A stretch of DNA of 61,729 bases from an uncultured Pelagibacteraceae bacterium (GTDB lineage Bacteria; Pseudomonadota; Alphaproteobacteria; Pelagibacterales; Pelagibacteraceae), in the NCBI GenBank assembly GCA_902517745.1, contig CABYDS010000006.1:1-61729 (forward strand). Reading direction: 5' to 3'. The translations under genes were made by a program, and so were the position numbers. The notes beneath the pieces are model-generated. The model was not told the origin of the DNA and made no database searches. It saw nothing but the letters and a program-made list of their open reading frames with translations. Of the stretch, positions 7,658 to 15,328 are shown in pieces. The first letter of the stretch is position 1; every line of letters begins with the position of its first letter.

Positions 7658-8773
7658 TTATTGTTTTGGAAAATAATCTTTTAAAGTACCTTCTCTATAA
7701 ACATCGGCTGTACAACAATGAAGGCCTCCACCAAAAGCATATGCATCTCTCAATTCTACAGGGATAACTTCCATACCTAATTTATCTAACTGTTCAGCTT
7801 GATATTTTTCACTTTTTTCAACGCATACAGTTTTAGGGTCAAGAACTAAAACATTCATTGATAGCCATACTGAAGAGTAACAAAGTGGTGGTGGGGTATT
7901 ATGAGCAGGTTGTGCAGCATCAATAATTTCCCATCCATTATCTTCAAATAATTTTCTTTGTTCTTTTGGAAGTCTTCGTTGTGGATTATTAATAATTAAC
8001 CCTTCTTTAATTGGGGTAAAGGTTGCATCAATATGAATTGGATAAGGATCGCCTGGGAAATTTACAGCATGAACTCTATGATCCTTAAAATGTCTTTTTA
8101 TCCAATCAATTCCTTTTAAGTTAGTTGTAAATCCGTGTTGTACAACCAAATCCTTTCCAAATCTTAAAATATCTGCGGCATCAAATAATGGCTCTTCCTC
8201 GGTTGTGACAAAGTATTTATTTTCTGTCCATTCAAGTCTTTTAGTTACACCAATTTTATCTGATAAATAATCTTTTCTATAATCGGCATCTGTTAATCTG
8301 GGTTTTGGCGCTGACTCATGTCTCATATTTGGATCTTTATTATAATAGTCTTTTAATAATGGTCTGTAACATAGGTACTCAAACCATCTGCACCTGTAGC
8401 TCATTGTAGCTTCTAATATTTCATTTCCCACAGTTAACAAAACATCTCTAGGTGGCATACATCCAAACATAGTTTCGGCTTTCCAGTCAGGGGTTGATGT
8501 TGGTTGATTAAAATCTAAAGGTGTTGGTCTATCAACTTTTATTCCCCTTTTTTCAAGCAAATTTGAAAAGTTATCTAATAGTTCATTAGCTTTATTGACA
8601 GTGTCCTCAGTTCTTGGACCATAAGTTCCTCGCATATCAGAGTCCTCTGGAACTTTAGCATCTAAAGCAGGTTCAGGTGCTGGAATACAAGTACCATCTG
8701 CTCTTCCAACAATTACATGTTTTAATGGATCCCATTCATTCCAACTATTAACAATCTTGTTATTTTGAACCAT
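7658..8773 (-). CDS. Glycine amidinotransferase-like enzyme
   Basis: A 371-residue protein colinear with arginine:glycine amidinotransferase. Visible landmarks are NSWNEWDPLKHVIVGRADG at the N-terminus, TPDWKAETMFGCMPPRD, EYLCYRPLLKDYY, FDAADILRFGKD (catalytic Asp), YPIHIDATF (catalytic His), WLSMNVL and GGGLHCCTADVYREGT with the nucleophilic cysteine near the C-terminus. The known reaction moves the amidino group of arginine to glycine, giving guanidinoacetate and ornithine. The acceptor here could differ, since relatives act on inosamines or other amines. It lies between a DMT transporter (6 bases) and threonine aldolase (1 base), so the three are very likely one operon. Confidence 0.85.
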   Translation of the reverse strand: MVQNNKIVNSWNEWDPLKHVIVGRADGTCIPAPEPALDAKVPEDSDMRGTYGPRTEDTVNKANELLDNFSNLLEKRGIKVDRPTPLDFNQPTSTPDWKAETMFGCMPPRDVLLTVGNEILEATMSYRCRWFEYLCYRPLLKDYYNKDPNMRHESAPKPRLTDADYRKDYLSDKIGVTKRLEWTENKYFVTTEEEPLFDAADILRFGKDLVVQHGFTTNLKGIDWIKRHFKDHRVHAVNFPGDPYPIHIDATFTPIKEGLIINNPQRRLPKEQRKLFEDNGWEIIDAAQPAHNTPPPLCYSSVWLSMNVLVLDPKTVCVEKSEKYQAEQLDKLGMEVIPVELRDAYAFGGGLHCCTADVYREGTLKDYFPKQ

Positions 8774-8779
8774 GTAAAA

Positions 8780-9685
8780 TTAATTTAATCCAATAAATCT
8801 TCTATTAGATTGCATTATCATACTATAATAAAAAATAGCTAAAAAAATGAAGAAACCACCAATAATTGTGTTTGTTGAAGGAATTTCATTTATTCCAAGC
8901 CAAGGAAGCCAAACCCAAAATATTCCTCCTATTACTTCAGTCAATGATAATAAAGTCAAATCAGCTGCTGGAATATGTTTTGATCCAATTGAGTAAAGAA
9001 TTAAACCCATACAAACAAGTGTTCCATGAGTAGCAAATAATGCTTCATTTTTATTTGAAGATAAGAAATTTGCATCATTATTTAAAAGCATAACTGTTGA
9101 AAATAAAAAACAAAATAGGCCTGCTATAGCAACTGTTGTAAACTTGGGGGTTTGTTTTCTCCATCTCAGACTTACTGAAAAAATTGAAAAACCTAGTGCA
9201 GATACTAATCCAAATATTAGACCCATAAAAGAATTTTCTTCGGTATTACCGTAAGCCATTACTATTATACCAAATGCAGCAACTAGAATTGATATCCAAA
9301 CTGTGATTGAAATTTTTTCTTTCAAAAATAGAAAACCAAGTAGCGCGGTTATAAAAGGCATTGCAGCTAAACATAATAAAGTTACTGCTGCTGTCGTGTT
9401 AGTAATTGACCAAATAAAAGTTATCATTGCTGTTCCTAAACCAGCACCACCTATAATTCCAGATATCCCAATTTTTAAATAATTTTTATAAAATGAAATT
9501 CCTTCTTCCAAGAATAAGTAAACATTGAGCAATAAAAAAATAACAATGCCTCTTGCAAATAAGTATTGCCAAGGGACAGTTTCAGGTTGATCTATATGTC
9601 TCACAACATATGGTCCAAATGACCAAAGTATGCCTGCAAATAAAACAATTGGAATAGCTACTTTAGGATTTTTTAAATCTGGCAT
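8780..9685 (-). CDS. DMT-superfamily transporter, EamA type
   Basis: A 301-residue protein with about ten membrane segments in two EamA repeats: TAAVTLLCLAAMPFITALLG near residues 98-117 and its counterpart PAADLTLLSLTEVIGGIFWVW near residues 240-260. It is the first gene of the operon continuing into the amidinotransferase and threonine aldolase. Inference: it carries a substrate or product of these enzymes, such as a guanidino compound or amino acid. The family fits either direction of transport. Confidence 0.85.
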   Translation of the reverse strand: MPDLKNPKVAIPIVLFAGILWSFGPYVVRHIDQPETVPWQYLFARGIVIFLLLNVYLFLEEGISFYKNYLKIGISGIIGGAGLGTAMITFIWSITNTTAAVTLLCLAAMPFITALLGFLFLKEKISITVWISILVAAFGIIVMAYGNTEENSFMGLIFGLVSALGFSIFSVSLRWRKQTPKFTTVAIAGLFCFLFSTVMLLNNDANFLSSNKNEALFATHGTLVCMGLILYSIGSKHIPAADLTLLSLTEVIGGIFWVWLPWLGINEIPSTNTIIGGFFIFLAIFYYSMIMQSNRRFIGLN

Positions 9686-9732
9686 AAATTAATTTATTTT
9701 TTATAAATTTTTAGTGATATTATTAAATAAAT

Positions 9733-10134
9733 ATGGATTTAGATATAATAAAAATTGCATCCGACACGACTAATAATAAAATATTGAAAGATTACACTCA
9801 TAGATCGAAATATAAAAATAAAACTTGTGGTGATATAATTGAAATGAGAGTTAATATTAAGAAAAACATAATACGGGATATCGGGTATCAGACAGAGTCC
9901 TGTGTTTACTGTCAAGCTTCTGCAAGCTTAATATCTCAAAAACTTATCAAAAAAAGTAAAAATAAAGTGAATTACTTATTAAAAAATCTTATCGATTATT
10001 TTGAAAATGAAATTAAGCCTTTGCCAAAAAATCTAAATAAATTTAATAAATTGTTTAATAAAAAAAATATATCTAGAAAAAACTGTGTATTAATGCCATT
10101 AATTGCACTTAAGAAACTCAGCATTGATGAATAA
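9733..10134 (+). CDS. IscU/SufU-like iron-sulfur scaffold protein
   Basis: A 133-residue lysine-rich protein with the three cysteine sites of the IscU/NifU-N fold: NKTCGD (about residue 32), ESCVYCQASASL (about 57-60) and RKNCVLMPLIAL near the C-terminus. The CGD and RxxC..P patterns and the Ala-Ser run after the second cysteine are typical of U-type scaffolds, and CVYC adds a fourth cysteine. Such proteins hold nascent Fe-S clusters or, as SufU, relay sulfur from SufS. No other isc or suf gene is nearby; its partner is the overlapping HPP membrane protein. Confidence 0.7.
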   Translation: MDLDIIKIASDTTNNKILKDYTHRSKYKNKTCGDIIEMRVNIKKNIIRDIGYQTESCVYCQASASLISQKLIKKSKNKVNYLLKNLIDYFENEIKPLPKNLNKFNKLFNKKNISRKNCVLMPLIALKKLSIDE

Positions 10135-10591
10135 TATAGATATTAAAAAACCTGTTATCGCTGCAATATTTTCTACTATGACAATTGGGGTTTTGTCATT
10201 GCTTACTTATAAAACACCTTATGGATTATTTTTGATTGCTTCCTTTGGTTCTACAATGGTTTTGCTTTATGGGTATCCAGAAAGTCCTTTTGCAAAACCT
10301 AAAAATATATTTTTTGGTCATTTTTTAACTTCACTTGTTGGTGTGATATTTGTGAATTTCGTTCCACTTCCGATATATATTATTATACCTGTTGCTGTTG
10401 GAATAGGTGTCGGATTAATGATTATTCTTAATGTAACCCACCCTCCTGCAGGAGGAAATCCTATAATTGTGATCATGGGGTCAGTTTCATTTGAATATTT
10501 AATTTCCCCAGTTATAAGCGGATCAATTATTGTGATAGTTTTTGGCATAATCTTGAACAAATTTATTGCTAAAAGGAATTACCCAAAATAA
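10127..10591 (+). CDS. HPP-family integral membrane protein
   Basis: A protein of about 154 residues with four to five hydrophobic segments and the family signature NVTHPPAGGNP near the middle. I start it at ATG 10127, which overlaps the end of the scaffold gene by 8 bases; an upstream in-frame TTG would add eight residues of non-hydrophobic sequence. HPP proteins are four-helix membrane proteins, and some relatives have been linked to nitrite transport in chloroplasts and cyanobacteria. The substrate here is unknown. Translational coupling to an iron-sulfur scaffold is the only contextual hint. Confidence 0.8.
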   Translation: MNNIDIKKPVIAAIFSTMTIGVLSLLTYKTPYGLFLIASFGSTMVLLYGYPESPFAKPKNIFFGHFLTSLVGVIFVNFVPLPIYIIIPVAVGIGVGLMIILNVTHPPAGGNPIIVIMGSVSFEYLISPVISGSIIVIVFGIILNKFIAKRNYPK

Positions 10592-10603
10592 ACACAATTT
10601 GTT

Positions 10604-10631
10604 TGCTAGTCCTATTTAACTTGTGCTAGTC
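10604..10631 (+). promoter_or_regulatory. Direct repeat TGCTAGTC upstream of formate dehydrogenase
   Basis: TGCTAGTC occurs at 10604-10611 and again at 10624-10631, a start-to-start distance of 20 bases (two helical turns). A partial third copy, GCTAGT, lies at 10667-10672 just before the AGGAG ribosome-binding site at 10676-10680. The spacing suits a dimeric activator or repressor contacting one face of DNA. No recognised regulator site matches it. Confidence 0.4.
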
Positions 10632-10685
10632 TTTTCAAATAATAATTAATAATTCAGCTTAGAGAAGCTAGTAATAGGAGTAAAA

Positions 10686-11885
10686 ATGAAAGTACTTTGT
10701 GTATTGTATGATGATCCAAAAGGAGGAATGCCTAAATCTTATCCTCTGTCGGATTTACCAAAATTAGAGAAATATCCAGATGGAATGACATTGCCATCGC
10801 CTAAAGGAAGAGATTTTACACCAGGCCAATTACTTGGTTGTGTTTCAGGTGAACTTGGTTTGAGAAAGTTTTTAGAGAGTAATGGACACGAATTGGTTGT
10901 TACTAACAGTAAAGATGGAGATGGATGCGAAGCGGATAAACATATTGTTGATGCTGACATTGTTATCTCTCAACCATTTTTCCCTTATTATTTAACTAAA
11001 GAAAGAATCGCTAAAGCTAAAAACCTTAAGATGGCAATAACAGCAGGAATAGGTTCTGATCACGTTGATTTACAAGCAGCAATGGATAATAAAATTGATG
11101 TTGTTGAAGTAACTTTCTGTAATTCTAGATCAGTTGCTGAACACATAGTAATGATGATTGTTTCAATGGTTAGAGATTATCACAATCAACATAGAATAGT
11201 TAATGAAGGTGGATGGAATATTGCAGATGCTGTTCAAAGAAGTTATGACGTTGAAGGAATGCATATAGGAACCGTTGCTGCTGGAAGGATCGGATTAGAT
11301 GCACTTAGAAAAATGAAACCATTTGATGTTCATTTGCACTATTTTGACAGACATAAATTACCTGACAGTGTTGAAAAAGAACTAAACTTAACTTTTCATG
11401 AATCAGTGGAATCTATGGTAAAAGTTTGCGACGTTGTTACAATTAATTGCCCGCTTCATCCTGAAACTGAAAATTTGTTTGATGATGAAATGATAAGTAA
11501 AATGAAAAAAGGAGCATACATAGTTAACACTGCAAGAGGTAAAATTTGTAATCGAGATGCAATAGCTAAAGCCCTAAAAAGTGGACAGCTAAGTGGTTAC
11601 GCAGGTGATGTATGGTTTCCACAGCCTGCTCCAAACGACCATGTATGGAGAACAATGCCAAATCATGGAATGACGCCTCACACTTCTGGTACATCTTTAT
11701 CTGCTCAAGCAAGATATGCAGATGGTGTTAGAGAAATATTGGAATGTTTCTTTGAAGGAAAAGAAATTAGAAATCAATATTTGATCGTAAAAGATGGCCA
11801 ATTAGCAGGAATGGGTGCGCATTCTTACAGTAAAGGGTCTGCAACTAGTGGATCAGAAGAAGCTGCTAAATATCAAAAAAAATAA
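10686..11885 (+). CDS. fdh: NAD-dependent formate dehydrogenase
   Basis: At 399 residues it is colinear with the metal-free NAD-FDH of methylotrophs. Landmarks are GIGSDHVDL, CNSRSVAEH, the cofactor loop GTVAAGRIG, NTARGK with the catalytic Arg, AGDVWFPQPAP with the catalytic Gln, GMTPHTSG with the catalytic His, and the diagnostic C-terminal GAHSYSKG. It oxidises formate to carbon dioxide with NADH production in the cytoplasm, the last step of C1 oxidation. It has an AGGAG ribosome-binding site six bases before ATG, its own upstream region with direct repeats, and a hairpin after the stop, so it is probably a single-gene transcript. Confidence 0.95.
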   Translation: MKVLCVLYDDPKGGMPKSYPLSDLPKLEKYPDGMTLPSPKGRDFTPGQLLGCVSGELGLRKFLESNGHELVVTNSKDGDGCEADKHIVDADIVISQPFFPYYLTKERIAKAKNLKMAITAGIGSDHVDLQAAMDNKIDVVEVTFCNSRSVAEHIVMMIVSMVRDYHNQHRIVNEGGWNIADAVQRSYDVEGMHIGTVAAGRIGLDALRKMKPFDVHLHYFDRHKLPDSVEKELNLTFHESVESMVKVCDVVTINCPLHPETENLFDDEMISKMKKGAYIVNTARGKICNRDAIAKALKSGQLSGYAGDVWFPQPAPNDHVWRTMPNHGMTPHTSGTSLSAQARYADGVREILECFFEGKEIRNQYLIVKDGQLAGMGAHSYSKGSATSGSEEAAKYQKK

Positions 11886-11897
11886 AATAGATTTATT

Positions 11898-11930
11898 AAA
11901 GGTATGCTACTTAAATAAGTAGCTACCTTT
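11898..11930 (+). terminator. Hairpin after formate dehydrogenase
   Basis: AAAGGTA-T-GCTACTTA (11898-11913) pairs with TAAGTAGCTACCTTT (11916-11930) with a single bulged T, starting 12 bases after the fdh stop. No long T-run follows on the + strand, although the stem itself ends in TTT. It is probably a terminator or 3' end stabiliser for the fdh mRNA. Confidence 0.65.
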
Positions 11931-11971
11931 AATACCATAGATTTAAACCCTCATTATTATATATTTTAGAT

Positions 11972-12544
11972 ATGAGGTTATTTTACTACTTTTTACTATT
12001 ATTTCTTGTATCTACATCATTCTCTCATTCAAAAGATAAAGCGTATTTTGCAGGAGGTTGCTTCTGGTGCATGGAAGAATCTTTTGAAATGTTGGAAGGT
12101 GTAGAAGAAGTTATATCAGGTTACTCAGGAGGGATCACTGCAAATCCAACATATAGAGAAGTCACCTATGGAGATACTGGTCATTTTGAGGTTGTTGAAA
12201 TAATTTATGACAAAGAGAAAATATCCTATAAAGAACTCTTAAAAAACTTCTGGCTTAATATTGATCCATTTGATGCTTATGGCCAGTTTTGCGATAAAGG
12301 ATACAGCTACAGATCTGTAGCATTTTATGAAAACGATTATCAGAAAGATTTAATTGAGAAAGATATAAAAAGATTAGAAAAGAAATTTAAAAAGAAGGTA
12401 GTCACATATGTTAAAGAATTTGAGATTTTTTACAAAGCAGAGGATAAACATCAAGATTACTATCAAGTATATTTAGAAAATTATTTAAAATATAAGAAAG
12501 CATGCAAAAGAGAGAGAATACTTGATATTATTTGGGGATCATAA
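11972..12544 (+). CDS. msrA: Peptide-methionine (S)-S-oxide reductase, exported
   Basis: A 190-residue MsrA with an N-terminal hydrophobic export signal of about 20 residues directly before the enzyme domain. The catalytic motif GGCFWC (Cys30, Cys33) is followed by the expected VISGYSGG, NPTYREV, GHFEVVE and DPFDAYGQFCDKGYSYRS blocks. The last cysteine-containing stretch (KKACKRERI) may supply a resolving cysteine. It reduces the S epimer of methionine sulfoxide, here probably in periplasmic proteins. The next gene starts 3 bases after its stop. Confidence 0.93.
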   Translation: MRLFYYFLLLFLVSTSFSHSKDKAYFAGGCFWCMEESFEMLEGVEEVISGYSGGITANPTYREVTYGDTGHFEVVEIIYDKEKISYKELLKNFWLNIDPFDAYGQFCDKGYSYRSVAFYENDYQKDLIEKDIKRLEKKFKKKVVTYVKEFEIFYKAEDKHQDYYQVYLENYLKYKKACKRERILDIIWGS

Positions 12545-12547
12545 TTA

Positions 12548-13555
12548 ATGCCTGTAACAAGCAAATTCGTAGCTTTAAAAAACTATATCCCTACAGGTTT
12601 GCCAAAAGAAACTGACTTTGAAATAAAAACAAAAGAGATATCTTTAGATGCCAAGAACAATATATTGGTTTTAAATTTATGGATTTCAGTTGATCCTTAT
12701 ATGAGGGCAAGGATGACTGAAAGAAAAAACTATAAACCACCTTTTAATATTGGTGAAGAGATGGAAGGTTATGCGTTAGGAATAGTTAAAGAATCTAAAG
12801 ACAAAAATTTTAAAGAAGGAGATATTGTTTTTAGTAATTTTGGAATGAGAGATTACTTTGTTTGTAATTCCAATGATCTAAAAAAAATTGAGCCAATGAA
12901 TATTCCTATACAAACATATCTAGGTCCACTTGGAATGACAGGTCATACAGCTTATATAGGACTTTTTAAACATGGTGAATTAAAACCAGGTCAAACAATC
13001 CTTGTTTCTTCAGCTGGAGGTAGTGTTGGATCTACTGTTTGTCAAATTGCAAAAAATATGGGTTGTAAAGTAATTGCAAGTACAGGATCAGATGAAAAAG
13101 TTAAATGGTTAAAAAATGATTTAAAAATTGATCATGCGTTTAACTATAAAAAAATTGAAAATCTTGTTTTGCATCTTAAAGAAGTTTGTCCTGAAGGATT
13201 TGATTTATATTTTGATAATGTAGGTGGTGATTTCTTAGAGTCAGCTATTTTTCAAATGAAGAACTTTGGAAGGATTGTAATTTGTGGAAGGATATCCCAA
13301 ATGAATGCAACTAATCCTGGCTCTGGTTTAAAAAATATGGCTCATGTTCTTGTAAAAAGACTAACTATTAAAGGTTTTATAATTTTTGATCATGAAAATG
13401 ATAGAGAACAGTTTGAAACCGATATGACTAAATGGTTATTAGAAGATAAAATTAAATTTAAAGAAACTGTTTACGAAGGTATAGAAAATACGCCAAAATC
13501 ATTCATTAATTTATTAGAAGGTAAAAACATAGGAAAAATGCTTGTAAAAATTTAA
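12548..13555 (+). CDS. NADP-dependent MDR-family oxidoreductase (zinc-free)
   Basis: A 335-residue member of the leukotriene/prostaglandin reductase-like branch of medium-chain dehydrogenases. Visible are SVDPYMRARM near residue 55, GEEMEGYALG, the nucleotide-binding SSAGGSVGSTVCQIAK near residue 157, and FDLYFDNVGG. No catalytic zinc cysteines are present. Relatives (CurA type) reduce double bonds of alpha,beta-unsaturated ketones or aldehydes using NADPH. It begins 3 bases after msrA, suggesting an operon for repair or detoxification of oxidised products, which is inference. Confidence 0.83.
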   Translation: MPVTSKFVALKNYIPTGLPKETDFEIKTKEISLDAKNNILVLNLWISVDPYMRARMTERKNYKPPFNIGEEMEGYALGIVKESKDKNFKEGDIVFSNFGMRDYFVCNSNDLKKIEPMNIPIQTYLGPLGMTGHTAYIGLFKHGELKPGQTILVSSAGGSVGSTVCQIAKNMGCKVIASTGSDEKVKWLKNDLKIDHAFNYKKIENLVLHLKEVCPEGFDLYFDNVGGDFLESAIFQMKNFGRIVICGRISQMNATNPGSGLKNMAHVLVKRLTIKGFIIFDHENDREQFETDMTKWLLEDKIKFKETVYEGIENTPKSFINLLEGKNIGKMLVKI

Positions 13556-13566
13556 TTAGAATTTTT

Positions 13567-13737
13567 ATGAAATTTTTAAAGAAGTTTTATAGACCCTTTT
13601 TATTAACCTATATTTTTTTGAGTATAGCTATCAGTTTTTATCCATCATTTGATTTTTACTCACTAAAAGGTCAAATTCTTATAATTGCTGTATCTTTTTT
13701 TAATGGGATGATGGGAGTTTACGTAAAAAAATTATAA
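13567..13737 (+). CDS. Small two-helix membrane protein (56 aa)
   Basis: An ATG-initiated 56-codon ORF 11 bases after the MDR gene. It has a basic N-terminus (KFLKKFYRP), a hydrophobic segment (residues 11-25), a short polar loop and a second segment (QILIIAVSFFNGMMGVYV) ending in KKL. The positive-inside pattern and two clean helices support a real small membrane protein. Its end overlaps the convergent flavoprotein gene by 6 bases. I do not recognise a family. Confidence 0.55.
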   Translation: MKFLKKFYRPFLLTYIFLSIAISFYPSFDFYSLKGQILIIAVSFFNGMMGVYVKKL

Positions 13738-14835
13738 GACGTAGGGCTCGGGTCTTGCTGAGCTATTTAATACTCTTTCGACTGCAAAAACACTAATATC
13801 TATTGTTTGATAATTGCCTGTAGTTATTAATTCAGTTAGAGCTCTACCAATTCCTGGTGCTTGCATTAAACCTCTGCCGGTAAATCCTGAGGCCATGTAA
13901 ACATTTTCATATTTTGGATGTTTTCCAACTACAGCATTATTATCTAATTTGTTACAATCATAATATCCAGCCCATCCACCTGTTAACTTTAGTTCTTCAA
14001 ATGCTGGTATTCTTTTTGCAAGAGCAGGCCAAACTAATTCTTCAAAATCATTCCATGCAGGTTCAAGATCTTCTGCATCAAATACTGAAATTGGAGAACC
14101 TGCTAAATATTCTTTTCCTTCTGGTCGCCAATATACTCCTGTTGTTAGATCTCCGGATAATGGCATCTCTGGAATATGTTTAGGACATTTAACTCTAAAG
14201 ACTGTATGTTTTTGAGGTACTACAGGAATATCTTCAAGTAGTTCTTTAGTCCAACACCCAGCTGCAGAAATAATTGTCTTTGCATTAATTTCAGATAGGC
14301 TCTTAACTTCTCCCTTAATGAATTCTGCCCCAAGATCAATTGCTTTATGCTTTAATGCGCTATGAAATAAAAATGGATCAATCCATCCCTCGCTCTTGTT
14401 ATCAGTAAATGTTGCAGTTTCAATTCCTTCCTCATTAATGTAAGGAAAATATTTTTTCAATTCAGAACCTTTAATATTTTTTGTACCCGCTTCACATTCT
14501 TTATGATTTTCTAAAGCTCTGTATTGCTCTTCTGCATGATCTGGTCCAAACATTAGAAGGTATCCATTAGGCACCATGCTAGCTGTTGGATTTGGATTTT
14601 TTTCAGTTTTTAATAATTCTGGTATTTGAAATATAAATTCCCTTGCAAATTTTCCTAAAAGAATATTTTCTTTTTGAAAAAACTGTCGTCTAAATCCACC
14701 AAGTGATAATGGGAATGACGCAGTTTTATAAGTTGGATCCCTTTCAATGACTTTTACTTTTCTGCCTTCTTTGGACATAAAGTATGCAGTTGCAGCTCCA
14801 ATTATACCACCACCTACTATTACAACATCATCCAT
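13732..14835 (-). CDS. FAD-dependent oxidoreductase, D-amino-acid oxidase (DAO) family
   Basis: A 367-residue protein with the N-terminal FAD loop VVIVGGGIIGAATAYFMS, the second FAD contact SLGGFRRQFF near residue 45, AAGCWTKELL, and the C-terminal SGFTGRGLMQAPGIGRALTE typical of DAO and sarcosine- or glycine-oxidase-like enzymes. These oxidise secondary or D-amino acids to imines. The substrate here is not determined; sarcosine, methylated glycines and D-amino acids are all possible, and any glycine released would feed the nearby cleavage system. It lies one base after the tspO stop on the same strand. Confidence 0.82.
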   Translation of the reverse strand: MDDVVIVGGGIIGAATAYFMSKEGRKVKVIERDPTYKTASFPLSLGGFRRQFFQKENILLGKFAREFIFQIPELLKTEKNPNPTASMVPNGYLLMFGPDHAEEQYRALENHKECEAGTKNIKGSELKKYFPYINEEGIETATFTDNKSEGWIDPFLFHSALKHKAIDLGAEFIKGEVKSLSEINAKTIISAAGCWTKELLEDIPVVPQKHTVFRVKCPKHIPEMPLSGDLTTGVYWRPEGKEYLAGSPISVFDAEDLEPAWNDFEELVWPALAKRIPAFEELKLTGGWAGYYDCNKLDNNAVVGKHPKYENVYMASGFTGRGLMQAPGIGRALTELITTGNYQTIDISVFAVERVLNSSARPEPYVL

Positions 14836-14836
14836 A

Positions 14837-15304
14837 TTAGTTTATCAAAAAAATGTTTATATTTAAAAGCAATGCAAAACAACACCATAACAAATATGGA
14901 ATCATCAAATACATGCTTAATTGACTTATATTCTTATATTTAAATACCAATAAAACAATAAATATAATTAACACAACAAGATTTAAAATTGCTAAAGAAA
15001 TATTATGGAAACCAAAGAAAACAACACTCCAAGTTGTATTAAAAAAAAGATGAATGAAATATAAAAATACAATATTTAAATTTTTCATGTTTTTATGCCA
15101 CGCATTCCATATGGCTATTGTCATAAATAAATAAAGTAATGTCCATACTGGCCCAAATATCCAATCTGGTGGATTGTATTGAGGTTTAGATAAATTTGAA
15201 TACCAAGGTTCTTTAAAATTTATAGTAACCAAACCTCCAATAAATGAAGCTGAAAACGTAGTAATTGCAAAGAGAATAAAAGATAAAATTTTATTTTTTA
15301 GCAT
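14837..15304 (-). CDS. tspO: TspO/MBR family protein
   Basis: A 155-residue membrane protein with five hydrophobic segments and the family signature WYSNLSKPQYNPPDWIFGPVW near residues 33-53, followed by WNAWHK and an aromatic-rich third helix (NTTWSVVFFGFHN). TspO proteins bind porphyrins and relatives and modulate photo-oxidative or tetrapyrrole-linked responses. It is divergently transcribed from an SDR gene across only 24 bases and followed by the DAO-type flavoprotein. TspO and SDR genes are often found near flavin/DUF1365/cyclopropane-synthase clusters such as the one beginning 1.3 kb away. Confidence 0.88.
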   Translation of the reverse strand: MLKNKILSFILFAITTFSASFIGGLVTINFKEPWYSNLSKPQYNPPDWIFGPVWTLLYLFMTIAIWNAWHKNMKNLNIVFLYFIHLFFNTTWSVVFFGFHNISLAILNLVVLIIFIVLLVFKYKNISQLSMYLMIPYLLWCCFALLLNINIFLIN

Positions 15305-15328
15305 TTAAGTACTATACAGCAGTTAAAT
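15305..15328. promoter_or_regulatory. 24-bp divergent promoter between tspO and the SDR gene
   Basis: The spacer reads TTAAGTACTATACAGCAG plus six bases. TACTAT (15310-15315, + strand) and TATAGT (15316-15311, - strand) are overlapping -10-like elements on opposite strands. They lie about 13 bases before the SDR ATG and 6 bases before the tspO ATG, which would make both mRNAs leaderless or nearly so. This is inference from motif and spacing. Confidence 0.4.
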
